IMG/VR virus record: IMGVR_UViG_3300017720_000006
Coordinates: 1 to 60,147 of that record
DNA: 60,147 nt
Source: a virus
Reading direction: 5' to 3' (one strand)
Both the position numbers and the translations under genes were made by a program. Under the pieces are notes generated by a model. The model was not told the DNA's origin, did not search any database, and was given only the letters and a program-made list of their open reading frames with translations. Positions 49,321 to 56,963 of this stretch are shown in pieces (positions within the stretch are counted from its first letter, which is position 1; each line of letters opens with the position of its first letter).

Positions 49321-49791
49321 TTAATCGTTAAGTTCGTTAATTAGTGTTGCAAAATACATAGCAGCTTTACCTGTTAGCTTACTTATGATTGCAGTATCGG
49401 CTTCTTTACCCATATCTGAGATAGCTTTTGCTAACTCGTCTTGAGCAGCTGCGACATTTACTCTGCCACCGCCAGTTCCACCACTGCTTTTTGCAGCTGG
49501 AGTTTTCTTTACATATACACCAGCTTTTGTTAGAATCATTCTGACACCATTTGGGCTCTCGCCTAATTCTTCAGCAATCATCTTTACAACTTCCATACTG
49601 TTGTCTGGAGTTGGTTCTTCCGCAGTATACATCTCTACTGCTTGAGCTTTAGCTTCATCTGTCCAAGCCATTCTTTTTCTCCTTTTTGTTTTACCAAATT
49701 TTGATTCAAATTCACTAAGAGTTAGAGTATTGCGGTAGCCAGGACACCAACCTGTGGCTTCTAGCTGTTGCGTATAAAATCTGTCACTCAT
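49321..49791 (-). CDS. Helix-turn-helix protein, paralogue of the repeat protein at 40318; two possible starts
   Basis: The frame from ATG 49791 encodes 156 residues: an N-terminal part (SDRFYTQQLEATGWCPGYRN, basic KTKRRKR) and, from an internal ATG at 49671 with the strong AAGGAG at 49679-49684, a 116-residue protein beginning AWTDEAKAQAVEMYTAEEPT. The latter has IAEELGESPNGVRMILTKAG, the same helix-turn-helix unit as the protein at 40318-41034, followed by a Gly-rich linker and a helical C-terminus. The strong internal site suggests the short product is the main one, or that two forms exist. Confidence 0.72.
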   Translation of the reverse strand: MSDRFYTQQLEATGWCPGYRNTLTLSEFESKFGKTKRRKRMAWTDEAKAQAVEMYTAEEPTPDNSMEVVKMIAEELGESPNGVRMILTKAGVYVKKTPAAKSSGGTGGGRVNVAAAQDELAKAISDMGKEADTAIISKLTGKAAMYFATLINELND

Positions 49792-49816
49792 TAGCTTATT
49801 TCCATAATATAGATAT

Positions 49817-49856
49817 ATTATAACGGAATTTTGACCTTGTGTCAAGAACTATATTT
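49817..49856 (-). promoter_or_regulatory. Promoter P6
   Basis: Minus strand: AATATAGTTC-type box, TTGACA (49845-49840), 17 bases, TATAAT (49822-49817). The predicted start near 49810 leaves 19 bases before ATG 49791. It drives the helix-turn-helix gene ahead of the GCAA terminator. Confidence 0.87.
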
Positions 49857-50212
49857 TAGAAGCTATAACCGTAGGTTAAAATATCTTCCCGATATATTGA
49901 GTAAACTAAAGTTTTAGTCTTCATTGTATACCACCTATTCCACATAGGTACTATCTCCTCATCCTTCAAAATTGATGTATCTTTTGGATGTAGTTTTGCA
50001 AATTTAAGTTCATCTTCCCATGCCTCGAAACGAACTAAGTGGTCACAATTCTTATACAGAACTACTTGTTTTTCAGGAGGGTATTTGGCTATCCAATTAT
50101 CCAATCCAATATAATCCAAGCTCTCCATATACAGATTAACTACTCGTTCATAGGGGTTTCGTACAACTCCGATAGTTTTGTTATCGTAGTGAAGTAATAA
50201 ACTCTGATTCAT
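49856..50212 (-). CDS. Sulfotransferase-like protein, N-terminally truncated
   Basis: 118 residues. KTIGVVRNPYERVVNLYMES matches the 3'-phosphate-binding motif of sulfotransferases (V-x-R-N-P-x-x-R), and NCDHLVRFEAWEDELKF resembles the region after it. The 5'-phosphosulfate loop that should precede it is absent: the protein begins only 12 residues upstream. Either a decayed remnant or a different small domain. It abuts promoter P6 (its TAA ends at 49856). Upstream small gene overlaps by 32 bases. Confidence 0.62.
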   Translation of the reverse strand: MNQSLLLHYDNKTIGVVRNPYERVVNLYMESLDYIGLDNWIAKYPPEKQVVLYKNCDHLVRFEAWEDELKFAKLHPKDTSILKDEEIVPMWNRWYTMKTKTLVYSIYREDILTYGYSF

Positions 50213-50345
50213 TCTTTAGTTCTCTTGCTAACTCTTTTGCGTTTTGTAGTTTCCAAGGTAAGGTCGTTTGGTTATCCTTGTCTATTCTTTCTACTGCATC
50301 AATTAATGCAATAAGTTTTTGAGTACACTTTTGTATATCGTGCAT
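50181..50345 (-). CDS. Small helical protein (54 aa), unknown
   Basis: ATG 50345 overlaps the upstream stop (TAATG) and TAA is at 50183-50181, inside the truncated sulfotransferase-like gene. The product begins HDIQKCTQKLIALIDAVERI and contains PWKLQNAKELARELKNE; it is helical and charged. Unknown function; the coupling argues for a real gene. Confidence 0.6.
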   Translation of the reverse strand: MHDIQKCTQKLIALIDAVERIDKDNQTTLPWKLQNAKELARELKNESEFITSLR

Positions 50346-50548
50346 TACAGCAACCCTTCTAATGCTTTTAGCTTATCTTTTGATTCTGCTAGTACACCTA
50401 CCCATTTATCAAACTCTGGTAATAGTTCGGAGTGTTCCCCAATACCTACTGAGTTCGTAAAGTATGTTCCTAGTACTGCCTCTGCTTCTGCAATTTCGGC
50501 TAAGTATTTTAATTTTAATGCTTCGTAGTATGCGTTTCCTCTATACAT
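50345..50548 (-). CDS. Small soluble protein (67 aa), unknown
   Basis: From ATG 50548, which overlaps the membrane protein stop (TAATG) and has GGGAGA upstream. A longer in-frame reading to 50680 lies inside that gene. Begins YRGNAYYEALKLKYLAEIAE and continues as a charged helix (SKDKLKALEGLL). A small virion or regulatory protein is possible; not recognised. Confidence 0.65.
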   Translation of the reverse strand: MYRGNAYYEALKLKYLAEIAEAEAVLGTYFTNSVGIGEHSELLPEFDKWVGVLAESKDKLKALEGLL

Positions 50549-50808
50549 TATTTTTCTCCCATATATGCTGGTATAAATGCTCTCAGGAATCTTTCCTGAT
50601 GTTTGTCTATTAGTATTATGTGTATAAGAAAAGGTAAAGATACTGCTGAAAAGAAGGCGAAAACAATCCCGCCTAACCAAGCATATCTATATCCTAAATT
50701 GTTCTTATCTATTCTTCCAATTATCTGCACTGCTGGAATGTAGAGTGTATAAATTGCCATTCCCACTCCAGCTATCCAAAATGCCGACACTAACATTAGT
50801 GCGTCCAT
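50548..50808 (-). CDS. Small membrane protein (86 aa)
   Basis: Two membrane segments: LMLVSAFWIAGVGMAIYTLY near the N-terminus and LGGIVFAFFSAVSLPFLIHI in the second half, joined by a loop IIGRIDKNNLGYRYA. The C-terminus (KHQERFLRAFIPAYMGEK) is basic. No holin signature, though size and topology would allow it. Position between DUF3310-like and other small genes gives no functional hint. Confidence 0.68.
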   Translation of the reverse strand: MDALMLVSAFWIAGVGMAIYTLYIPAVQIIGRIDKNNLGYRYAWLGGIVFAFFSAVSLPFLIHIILIDKHQERFLRAFIPAYMGEK

Positions 50809-50821
50809 TTTTATTCCTTTT

Positions 50822-51481
50822 TTACATGTACTCTTGTAAATGTCTTAAACTACCCATATCATAAGCTGCAAGGCAATGATATTTACCTGCATACTCTAAG
50901 TATGGGAAGAATGTATTTGCGAGGTCGTCTTGTGTTGCTTCAATAGTATATACTAGATATACTTTGAATCCTCGCTGTTCGGCAACTTCAGGTGATAACT
51001 CTCTTTGCACTATTGCAGGATAGTTCTGTCTGATTGCCCATATCTTTTCTTTTGGTTCGAAACTTTCTGCTACACATTGTTCTGGTAGCATGGCATTTCG
51101 TCTGCCTTCGTAATCTGTGTGTGCTATCTTTTGTGGCACACCTATCTTATCAATTATTGATTTGATAAATGCTGGAGACCTATATAGCGATTTTGCTATA
51201 TCACTTACATTATCTCCTTCAAGATACATCTTTACTGTATCTTTTATCTCTGCTGGTGTTGCAGCCTTGCCTCTGTTCTGTGCTTTTCTTCTTGCACGGA
51301 ATTCCATCATTTCTTCAAACTCTGCAATGATGTTGCCTAATCTTGTTGTGTTGTAAGCTATGTTAAGTATACTACATGCTTCTTTTTTAGTGATAGGCTT
51401 ACTACCATCTGTAGGGTTTAAGTATTCAATTACCTTGCTTATATTTGCTTGTGAAAGATTTTCGTGTTTCTTCGTTCTCAA
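50822..51481 (-). CDS. Phage protein with helix-turn-helix-like segment, unknown
   Basis: 219 residues, TTG start preceded by AGGGG. ITKKEACSILNIAYNTTRLG and MYLEGDNVSDIAKSLYRSPA look like two winged or simple helix-turn-helix units; the C-terminal half (RGFKVYLVYTIEATQDDLAN, YHCLAAYDMGSLRHL) is alpha/beta. Similar proteins occur in marine phages without known role. It may bind phage DNA. It overlaps the DUF3310-like gene by 56 bases. Confidence 0.65.
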   Translation of the reverse strand: MRTKKHENLSQANISKVIEYLNPTDGSKPITKKEACSILNIAYNTTRLGNIIAEFEEMMEFRARRKAQNRGKAATPAEIKDTVKMYLEGDNVSDIAKSLYRSPAFIKSIIDKIGVPQKIAHTDYEGRRNAMLPEQCVAESFEPKEKIWAIRQNYPAIVQRELSPEVAEQRGFKVYLVYTIEATQDDLANTFFPYLEYAGKYHCLAAYDMGSLRHLQEYM

Positions 51482-51743
51482 TTTCTACCCCTAATAAAAT
51501 TATTCCATAATGTAAAATTTTGAGTAAGTCATCAACATTCTTACCATCTTTCTTGCCATATCTCTGTGCATACTTGATGATGTTTCCTAAACAGAAACCT
51601 TCGCCATGTCCTGCATCGAATACGAACTCAGTAGATTGTATCTTATTCATACTGTAATGCTTACCATAGGTAGACATTATGTATTCTTCAAGCATTTCTA
51701 ATACTTGATGTTCGTTAAATTTATCGCTGTTGTACTCACTCAT
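51426..51743 (-). CDS. DUF3310-like protein
   Basis: 105 residues from ATG 51743, overlapping the oxygenase stop (ATGA). STEFVFDAGHGEGFCLGNII, KYAQRYGKKDGKNVDDLLKI and LHYGIILLGVEIE follow DUF3310 (F-x-x-GN-x-x-KY-x-x-R-x-x-x-K-x-x-x-x-D-L-x-K). These small phage proteins have been linked to nucleotide metabolism or thymidylate-related genes, but no activity is proven. Confidence 0.78.
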   Translation of the reverse strand: MSEYNSDKFNEHQVLEMLEEYIMSTYGKHYSMNKIQSTEFVFDAGHGEGFCLGNIIKYAQRYGKKDGKNVDDLLKILHYGIILLGVEIENEETRKSFTSKYKQGN

Positions 51744-52366
51744 TTTTTGTTTATCGTAAAAAAGCCAACCTGAACTAATCGTCCAGTAGCTTTGTCGTGT
51801 CCATATCCCGCACAGAATGGAGCGTGCCAATAGTGTGCAGGGTACAAAACACATCTGTTATAGATGTTCCCAACATAAGTGTGCATTAAGAACTCTCCGT
51901 CCTCTTTCCACATTTGTTTGAACATACCTTTGCCTTTACTTAGTTCGTCATTCTTATGTACTTTTCCTGTCTTTATAGACTGGAATAATCCTGTACCTTT
52001 TCTAACATCTGCGTTAGGGCTTAGATATATAACTGCTGCGTACGCTTGACCTCTCATGTCTTTGCTAGTATTCTCTAAGAATCCTGAACAGTCATGGTGT
52101 ACCCAGTTCCAGTTTGCATCATCATGCTCTGACAATGTAAAAGCTGTATTACTATTTCTTCTAGGAAAATATTGCATTTTTGCGTTAAGCATATTCTCCC
52201 ACCTATTCCTACAATAAATGAAGTTCTCATTACTGAAGGATGACTTAGTGCGACGCCCTGGAAACATAGTTCTTCGTTCCCTGCGCCCTGGTCTAAAAAA
52301 CATAGACAAGGCTTCTTTTCTGACCTCGTCTGGGTAAGCGTAAAAATCGTCCTTTATTACTATCAC
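51740..52366 (-). CDS. DUF6445-like Fe(II)/2-oxoglutarate oxygenase
   Basis: 208 residues. NWVHHDCSGFLENTSKD (HxD-type pair), QAYAAVIYLSPNADVRKGTG and VLYPAHYWHAPFCAGYGHDK with TGRLVQVGFF give the jelly-roll core with distal His and Arg. The N-terminus FYAYPDEVRKEALSMFF is typical of this family. Substrate unknown. GTG/ATG context normal; the gene overlaps the coiled-coil gene upstream by four bases. Confidence 0.78.
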   Translation of the reverse strand: MIVIKDDFYAYPDEVRKEALSMFFRPGRRERRTMFPGRRTKSSFSNENFIYCRNRWENMLNAKMQYFPRRNSNTAFTLSEHDDANWNWVHHDCSGFLENTSKDMRGQAYAAVIYLSPNADVRKGTGLFQSIKTGKVHKNDELSKGKGMFKQMWKEDGEFLMHTYVGNIYNRCVLYPAHYWHAPFCAGYGHDKATGRLVQVGFFTINKK

Positions 52367-52578
52367 TTGCTTAATTCATCAAGTACATCAAGTCCGCCCT
52401 CTATCTTTGCAAGGTATTCTTTCTTAGAGTCTAATTGACCCTGAAGCAAAGAAATTTCTTGCTCGGTGACTTCTCTTTGTTTGTTTAGATTTACACGAAT
52501 CATATCTCTATGTTCCATAGTATTTATAGGTTCTTTTTTGACTCCCAATAATACATCAAGAGGTATGTCTTTTGCCAT
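52363..52578 (-). CDS. Small coiled-coil protein (71 aa)
   Basis: KDIPLDVLLGVKKEPINTME then a long helix NLNKQREVTEQEISLLQGQL and KEYLAKIEGGLDVLDELSK with regular heptads. The pattern is that of small phage scaffold or adaptor proteins. It overlaps the next gene upstream by 23 bases. No function recognised. Confidence 0.65.
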   Translation of the reverse strand: MAKDIPLDVLLGVKKEPINTMEHRDMIRVNLNKQREVTEQEISLLQGQLDSKKEYLAKIEGGLDVLDELSK

Positions 52579-52750
52579 GTTTTCTTACTCCATTTCCTAG
52601 ATGTACAATATTGCCATCTTTCTTGTGCATAACAATCGGTCTAAACCATCTGCTCTTTGCTAGATGTCTTTTGATTGCTTCTTGCTGTTGTTCTTCTGTT
52701 GTTCCGTCATTAAATGTAAAGGTATAGCCTTCGCTTTCTACTTTAATCAT
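52556..52750 (-). CDS. Small basic protein (64 aa), unknown
   Basis: KVESEGYTFTFNDGTTEEQQ, QEAIKRHLAKSRWFRPIVMH, then a basic tail (GNGVRKHGKRHTS). ATG overlaps the upstream stop (ATGA). The tail suggests nucleic-acid contact. Not recognised. Confidence 0.65.
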   Translation of the reverse strand: MIKVESEGYTFTFNDGTTEEQQQEAIKRHLAKSRWFRPIVMHKKDGNIVHLGNGVRKHGKRHTS

Positions 52751-53343
52751 CTTGTTATCCGTTGGTCATACCATGCGAGACCTTCATCCCACCAATGGGG
52801 TTTGTCTCGGTGTGACCACTTGGCGAATGTCGCCTTGTCTGTGTGATAATAGAGTCGATAACTGCCTACAACATCCGCTTCGTCTTTCAACTCATCTGGC
52901 ATAGCCATTCCGAATGGAGTCTGTCCTAGACGCTCCATATTCTTTGGCTCAGGCAGTTTGTTTACTACTTCTACTATCGACTTGTGTTGCTTACCATAAC
53001 GATAATGATACTCGTCATTTAGTGCATTTGCATAACAATGAGTCCATTCAAAGTTGTCAAGAGATGACCTAGTCCATATTGTGCAAGGATGGTTGTACAT
53101 CATTGGTAAGTAAGGTGTCAATGGTCTCTCTTCCATTGGTAAGTCTTTGATTTTTGCTTTCTCCTCGTTGAGGATTTTACTTTCTTCTTTGTTCAAAGCA
53201 CGGGGAACAAAGCCAAGTACATGGTCTACCCAGACAGCAGTACACAAAAGCTGTGCAGCTTCAAGTGGCATCTTTACTATGTGTTTATCCACATGGTATT
53301 CAGCACACTTGTCTAAATCTTCGTCTAAGTAAAATAAATTCAT
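52747..53343 (-). CDS. Pyrimidine-dimer DNA glycosylase-like conserved phage protein
   Basis: 198 residues. MNLFYLDEDLDKCAEYHVDK then HIVKMPLEAAQLLCTAVW is the typical start of phage proteins annotated as pyrimidine dimer DNA glycosylase/endonuclease V-like (x-D-x-D-P-x-x-x-A-x-x-H-x-D-K-H-V-V-K-M-x-x-E). HPCTIWTRSSLDNFEWTHCY and YHTDKATFAKWSHRDKPHWW follow. It may repair UV lesions in surface-water DNA. ATG at 53343 lies one base after TAA of the Cys-rich gene. Confidence 0.72.
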   Translation of the reverse strand: MNLFYLDEDLDKCAEYHVDKHIVKMPLEAAQLLCTAVWVDHVLGFVPRALNKEESKILNEEKAKIKDLPMEERPLTPYLPMMYNHPCTIWTRSSLDNFEWTHCYANALNDEYHYRYGKQHKSIVEVVNKLPEPKNMERLGQTPFGMAMPDELKDEADVVGSYRLYYHTDKATFAKWSHRDKPHWWDEGLAWYDQRITR

Positions 53344-53344
53344 A

Positions 53345-53497
53345 TTATATCCAGCACTTATATTGTTTACACTCGCCTGTTTTGTGGTCTACTAATGTAT
53401 CACAATGTTCGCAGTTATCCCAGTACCAAGTCTCAAAGGACTGTGTTTCTGAGTTCCACATCTGACAAGTTTTTTTGTTTGTTGTATTTTCATTCAT
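53345..53497 (-). CDS. Small Cys-rich (zinc-ribbon-like) protein, leaderless
   Basis: 50 residues: NENTTNKKTCQMWNSETQSF, WDNCEHCDTLVDHKTGECKQ, YKCWI. Five Cys and two His suggest a zinc ribbon. ATG 53497 is exactly seven bases after the last base of the -10 of promoter P7, so the transcript should begin with ATG. TAA ends one base before the glycosylase-like ATG. It starts NEN like the small protein at the right end, which is also leaderless. Confidence 0.75.
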   Translation of the reverse strand: MNENTTNKKTCQMWNSETQSFETWYWDNCEHCDTLVDHKTGECKQYKCWI

Positions 53498-53503
53498 ATG
53501 TAT

Positions 53504-53543
53504 ATTATACAGAAATTTTTTGTTCGTGTCAAGAACTATTTTT
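53504..53543 (-). promoter_or_regulatory. Promoter P7 (leaderless)
   Basis: Minus strand: AAAAATAGTTC (53543-53533), TTGACA (53532-53527), 17 bases, TATAAT (53509-53504), six bases, ATG 53497. The TGA in TTGACA is the stop codon of the upstream ParB-like gene, whose last residues KNSS are coded by the AAAAATAGTTCT box. Confidence 0.9.
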
Positions 53544-53915
53544 TAGTTCTAGGAATACAGCATGTGACCACTCCACATTTTCAGTTACCACACTCCATAT
53601 ATAACTGAAGGAAGCGTCCTTGTATATGTCTAATCTTTGATTTCCATACATACATAAATATTTAGTCTTTACTCTGTCAACAATATACTCAGCATTTACT
53701 TGTCTTATTGCTAACTGATAGTTGTTTTCTGTATTAGGAATTAAGATGACAGGATGCTTCATCCCATTGCTGAGTACATCCTGTCGGAGTTGGGCATACC
53801 CATCCTGTTCCTTTCTATGAGAAACAGGACAGAATATATCCGTAGTATGAATCATTGCTGGTTCATACTGTTTTTCAATTAATTCAAAGTCTATAAATAA
53901 TTTTGCTGTTATCAC
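53529..53915 (-). CDS. ParB-like-fold protein
   Basis: 128 residues. LRQDVLSNGMKHPVILIPNT then YLCMYGNQRLDIYKDASFSY (GNQR-L in place of GxxRxxA) has the same core as the protein at 37607-38086. No helix-turn-helix is attached, so it is not a partition protein in the usual sense; phage relatives act as nucleases or modification adaptors. It ends KNSS-stop within promoter P7. Confidence 0.62.
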   Translation of the reverse strand: MITAKLFIDFELIEKQYEPAMIHTTDIFCPVSHRKEQDGYAQLRQDVLSNGMKHPVILIPNTENNYQLAIRQVNAEYIVDRVKTKYLCMYGNQRLDIYKDASFSYIWSVVTENVEWSHAVFLELKNSS

Positions 53916-54286
53916 TTTCCAAATGCTCTTCCTGCTTCACTGATTCCAAAACTTCCTAGTGTAATCACTACGAGGCTTGTGAATATGGTGTCACTAATTA
54001 CTAAGTCCTGTCCCCAGAACGCCGTTACTAAGTCACACCCAGCGAAAACAATAAGCATAAAGAATGCGATAAAGCCAATTATAGCCTTCTCATTAACATC
54101 ATTGTCGTCAAGAAATAAGTCCATAAACTTTCGTTTAGGAGGTGCAAGTCTTTTCTTGGCTGCTGCAGCCTCAAGTTGCATTTCTTTTATCATATCTTCA
54201 GACTTGTCTAACTTCTCTATGAGAGCCATATACTTGTCTAAATCTATTTCGACTTCATTTCGTGAATTATCACTTCCTTCTGCCAT
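53912..54286 (-). CDS. Membrane protein with coiled coil (holin-like?)
   Basis: 124 residues. An acidic N-terminal helix (EIDLDKYMALIEKLDKSEDM) with a coiled coil (IKEMQLEAAAAKKRLAPPK) precedes two membrane segments (AIIGFIAFFMLIVFAGCDLV and ISDTIFTSLVVITLGSFGIS). The short C-terminus is basic (EAGRAFGK). Layout fits a class II holin or a membrane adaptor; the lysis genes lie 3.5 kb upstream in the same unit. Holin role is speculative. Confidence 0.6.
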   Translation of the reverse strand: MAEGSDNSRNEVEIDLDKYMALIEKLDKSEDMIKEMQLEAAAAKKRLAPPKRKFMDLFLDDNDVNEKAIIGFIAFFMLIVFAGCDLVTAFWGQDLVISDTIFTSLVVITLGSFGISEAGRAFGK

Positions 54287-54295
54287 AGTAATCTC

Positions 54296-54982
54296 CTATG
54301 GTTTCCAGTTATACCAATTCTTCCTATAATATGGGTTACCTTCACTTCGGTCCTGAAAGTGAAAGCTAATTGATATTCGTGGGCTTAGAGTATCCACTCT
54401 ATGATACTTACCTTTCGGTATGTAAAGTAAGTCGCCATCATCTAAATCTACTACTTCTTCCAAAGTAGCATCTTCCCAGCGACCTCCCTTTTCTGCAAAC
54501 TCCTCATAAATGTACCAGCGTATTTTACCAGATACATGAAATAAAAAGTTGTCAGTAGAATCTGCATGAATGGGAAAGCACTTAGCATCTTCCTGCTTAC
54601 TGCAGTAAATGTTTGCTTGACCAACACCGTAATGTTTTTCAAACTCTTGACATTGCTTCCACATAGTTTCACTTAAGAACTCACTAAGTGTGAGTATGAA
54701 ACTACTTCCATTATTCCACAGATTCCAAAGTTCTGTGCGTGTCTTTTTAGTCTTGTCTTTTTTCTTACACCACTTCTTTCCGTCAGGCAACACTACCTGT
54801 AGCTGTGGTGTTCTATCCCAAGTTCCTATACTTATCTGATTGAGATAGTTATCTAGTTCTTCCCAACTAAAATGTTTTACAAACGGATTATCTTTCCGTT
54901 TGATGTAAAAATGTTTCTTCCCCTTGTATTTTAAGTGAAACTCATCAACCCCGATGGGATGAATTAGTTCTTCAAATCTCAC
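54296..54982 (-). CDS. JmjC/cupin-8-type Fe(II)/2-oxoglutarate oxygenase
   Basis: 228 residues, GTG start. Double-stranded beta helix: AKCFPIHADSTDNFLFHVSG (HxD and 2-oxoglutarate Lys/Arg area), KIRWYIYEEFAEKGGRWEDA, VDLDDGDLLYIPKGKYHRVD (distal His in YHRV) and ISISFHF. This is the ribosomal-oxygenase-like cupin branch that hydroxylates protein residues. Target unknown. It overlaps the GT8-like gene by 11 bases. Confidence 0.82.
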   Translation of the reverse strand: MRFEELIHPIGVDEFHLKYKGKKHFYIKRKDNPFVKHFSWEELDNYLNQISIGTWDRTPQLQVVLPDGKKWCKKKDKTKKTRTELWNLWNNGSSFILTLSEFLSETMWKQCQEFEKHYGVGQANIYCSKQEDAKCFPIHADSTDNFLFHVSGKIRWYIYEEFAEKGGRWEDATLEEVVDLDDGDLLYIPKGKYHRVDTLSPRISISFHFQDRSEGNPYYRKNWYNWKP

Positions 54983-55817
54983 TTAACTTCTCCAATGTTT
55001 TCAACTCCCTACTATACTTCCAATACACCTCCATTATGTCTTGTCGTTTATGACTAGCTTTTGCATGAGGAGAGTACTTCGGATGCCAAGGTTGATAGCT
55101 TAACGCTGTCAAATGCACTTGCCATATTTCTTCTAAGGCTAACTGTTCTTTATCATCCATTGGGTATGGTTTTTTGTATGGAAATGCTGTATCAGCACCA
55201 TCAAATGAGTTCCATCTTGCATCTAGTTCCTGCACTATCTCTTTTGATTTCTCTTTGAAGGGAGAACCTATACCTGCCATGAAATCCCATTTATATGTTG
55301 TAGGCCACTTTGCTTGTTCTTTTATAGGGTGTATGTATTCTTTTGCTTTTTCACAATCTATCAACATGACACTATCACACCACCAACCTCTTTCGTGGTC
55401 AGTGCCTTTAAATTTATCTGAATTCATTTGTAGTGCATCCCAGACCATTCCAAATGGTTTACCTTTTAAGTCTGTTCTCCAAAGATGTTGTATATCTCTA
55501 AAGTTTATCATATCGCAGTCAGTATACAAGGCTCTTCCTTTAAAATTACACATCTCTGGTATTGCATATCTAAAACAAGTAAATGGTGTTCCCCATCCTT
55601 GTCTTGTCCAATCAGGGAACATACTTGGTCTAAGCCAAGTGACTTCTACAGGGTGGTCAGTATTTCTTAGTATACTGTATAGATATATTTGCTCTGGGTG
55701 TCTATCAAAAGTTTCACTTGTTCCAACAAATAAACGAATTGGTTCGTTATCCCAGTTATCTCTTTTAAATTGTGGAGTTATCTCCCAATCTTCTTCACTT
55801 ATCATAGTGTGTGACAT
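54972..55817 (-). CDS. GT8-like glycosyltransferase
   Basis: 281 residues. IRLFVGTSETFDRHPEQIYL and EVTWLRPSMF are followed by FTCFRYAIPEMCNFKGRALY, TDCDMINFRDIQHLW (DxD), and SVMLIDCEKAKEYI. VHLTALSYQPWHPKYSPHAK provides the late His/Lys motif. Same family as the gene at 16977-17633, distant paralogue. It probably transfers a hexose. It overlaps neighbours by 11 and 23 bases. Confidence 0.8.
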   Translation of the reverse strand: MSHTMISEEDWEITPQFKRDNWDNEPIRLFVGTSETFDRHPEQIYLYSILRNTDHPVEVTWLRPSMFPDWTRQGWGTPFTCFRYAIPEMCNFKGRALYTDCDMINFRDIQHLWRTDLKGKPFGMVWDALQMNSDKFKGTDHERGWWCDSVMLIDCEKAKEYIHPIKEQAKWPTTYKWDFMAGIGSPFKEKSKEIVQELDARWNSFDGADTAFPYKKPYPMDDKEQLALEEIWQVHLTALSYQPWHPKYSPHAKASHKRQDIMEVYWKYSRELKTLEKLSEI

Positions 55818-56322
55818 GAACTATTATATCCCCCTCTTTTAAATGTGCGTTGTAGTTCCATAGATTTCCAACTGATATATGACCACCTTTTCTTACTATT
55901 TTATGGTCGAGTTTTCTACTTGCCCAAGGAAATAGTTTGTAATCATTTACTTCTAGTGTATTGAGCAATCTTACTGGGTCTTTACCTAAGATAAAATCAA
56001 TATCTCCCTTAATTACGAAGGTCTGTTGTCTACAAGCTGGGTGATTAGGTATCATAATACCCTTTTCTGTTCCTTTGACTATCATTATTTTTGCTATTTG
56101 TTCTTTGAAAGTTCCTGTAATCATGATGTCTTCCATTACAGTGTTACCATGCTCTCTCCAGTATGGAAAAGTACAGTTGTATGTTTCTATATCGTTAAAC
56201 TTAGTTCCTGAAAAATCATGCCACATTAAATAGGAATCACAGAAAGGAAACTGACTATCTCTTTGTCCGTCCATCCACTCTATTACTTCATTTGCTAAAT
56301 CAATGATACTCTGTGCTACCAT
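55795..56322 (-). CDS. Beta-rich protein (cupin-like?), unknown
   Basis: 175 residues. QFPFCDSYLMWHDFSGTKFN, MIPNHPACRQQTFVIKGDID and KIVRKGGHISVGNLWNYNAH, then LKEGDIIVHVTHYDK. The spacing of short beta segments and KGD/EGD turns hints at a jelly roll, but metal ligands are not clear. It sits between GT8-like and oxygenase genes. Function unknown. Confidence 0.6.
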   Translation of the reverse strand: MVAQSIIDLANEVIEWMDGQRDSQFPFCDSYLMWHDFSGTKFNDIETYNCTFPYWREHGNTVMEDIMITGTFKEQIAKIMIVKGTEKGIMIPNHPACRQQTFVIKGDIDFILGKDPVRLLNTLEVNDYKLFPWASRKLDHKIVRKGGHISVGNLWNYNAHLKEGDIIVHVTHYDK

Positions 56323-56963
56323 ACTTTAGTTTCTCCTCGTATAAAACATACTAATACATCTCTCAATCCTGATTCTAGTGGTTTGCTTTCGTGCATATGA
56401 AATGATGTAAATATTGTTAAACTTCCTTTATTCTTCATACTTTTAAATTTGTGTCTAAACTCGTTAGGGGGTGTTAGCTCTCCTCCGAGTATATCTTTTT
56501 GTCTAAATGATTCTGCAATCTCTAAATCTCCACCTGTATATCCATCAGTCAATTGCACACTAATACTTATTTTTCTCATTGACCTTCTGAGATGAATGTG
56601 ATTTAACATTGGTCTACAGTCTCTGTGTGCAGTAAAAAATTGTCCTTTCTTTTTGTATCTTACTATGTTAAACTCATGATGTTCTGAATCAATAGGGTAT
56701 AGGTCAAACTGGTATGTTTTGTCATTGTACATACTGATTGCTTGATTGAGCTTTTCTCCTAACCACTTAGGTATAGTTGCTCCACTAAGTTTATCACAAT
56801 CTCTTATAGACTTGTCTAATCCTCTGTATCTGGTTATTGCTGGTTTAAATTCTTTTGTTTGGTGGGAATAAAAGTCGTTAATCTCTGTGTCAGACAGGAA
56901 GTTTTCTATGTGTCCACATAGGTCTGATAAGTTATTTTTGTCTTGACTGAGTATTAAGTTCAT
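56316..56963 (-). CDS. Fe(II)/2-oxoglutarate oxygenase (prolyl-hydroxylase/PiuC-type)
   Basis: 215 residues. KKKGQFFTAHRDCRPMLNHI (HxD), MRKISISVQLTDGYTGGDLE and SLTIFTSFHMHESKPLESGL (distal His) with RDVLVCFIRGE (2-oxoglutarate Arg) form a complete active site. It probably hydroxylates a protein residue. ATG at 56963 overlaps the small gene upstream by 32 bases. Confidence 0.85.
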   Translation of the reverse strand: MNLILSQDKNNLSDLCGHIENFLSDTEINDFYSHQTKEFKPAITRYRGLDKSIRDCDKLSGATIPKWLGEKLNQAISMYNDKTYQFDLYPIDSEHHEFNIVRYKKKGQFFTAHRDCRPMLNHIHLRRSMRKISISVQLTDGYTGGDLEIAESFRQKDILGGELTPPNEFRHKFKSMKNKGSLTIFTSFHMHESKPLESGLRDVLVCFIRGETKVW

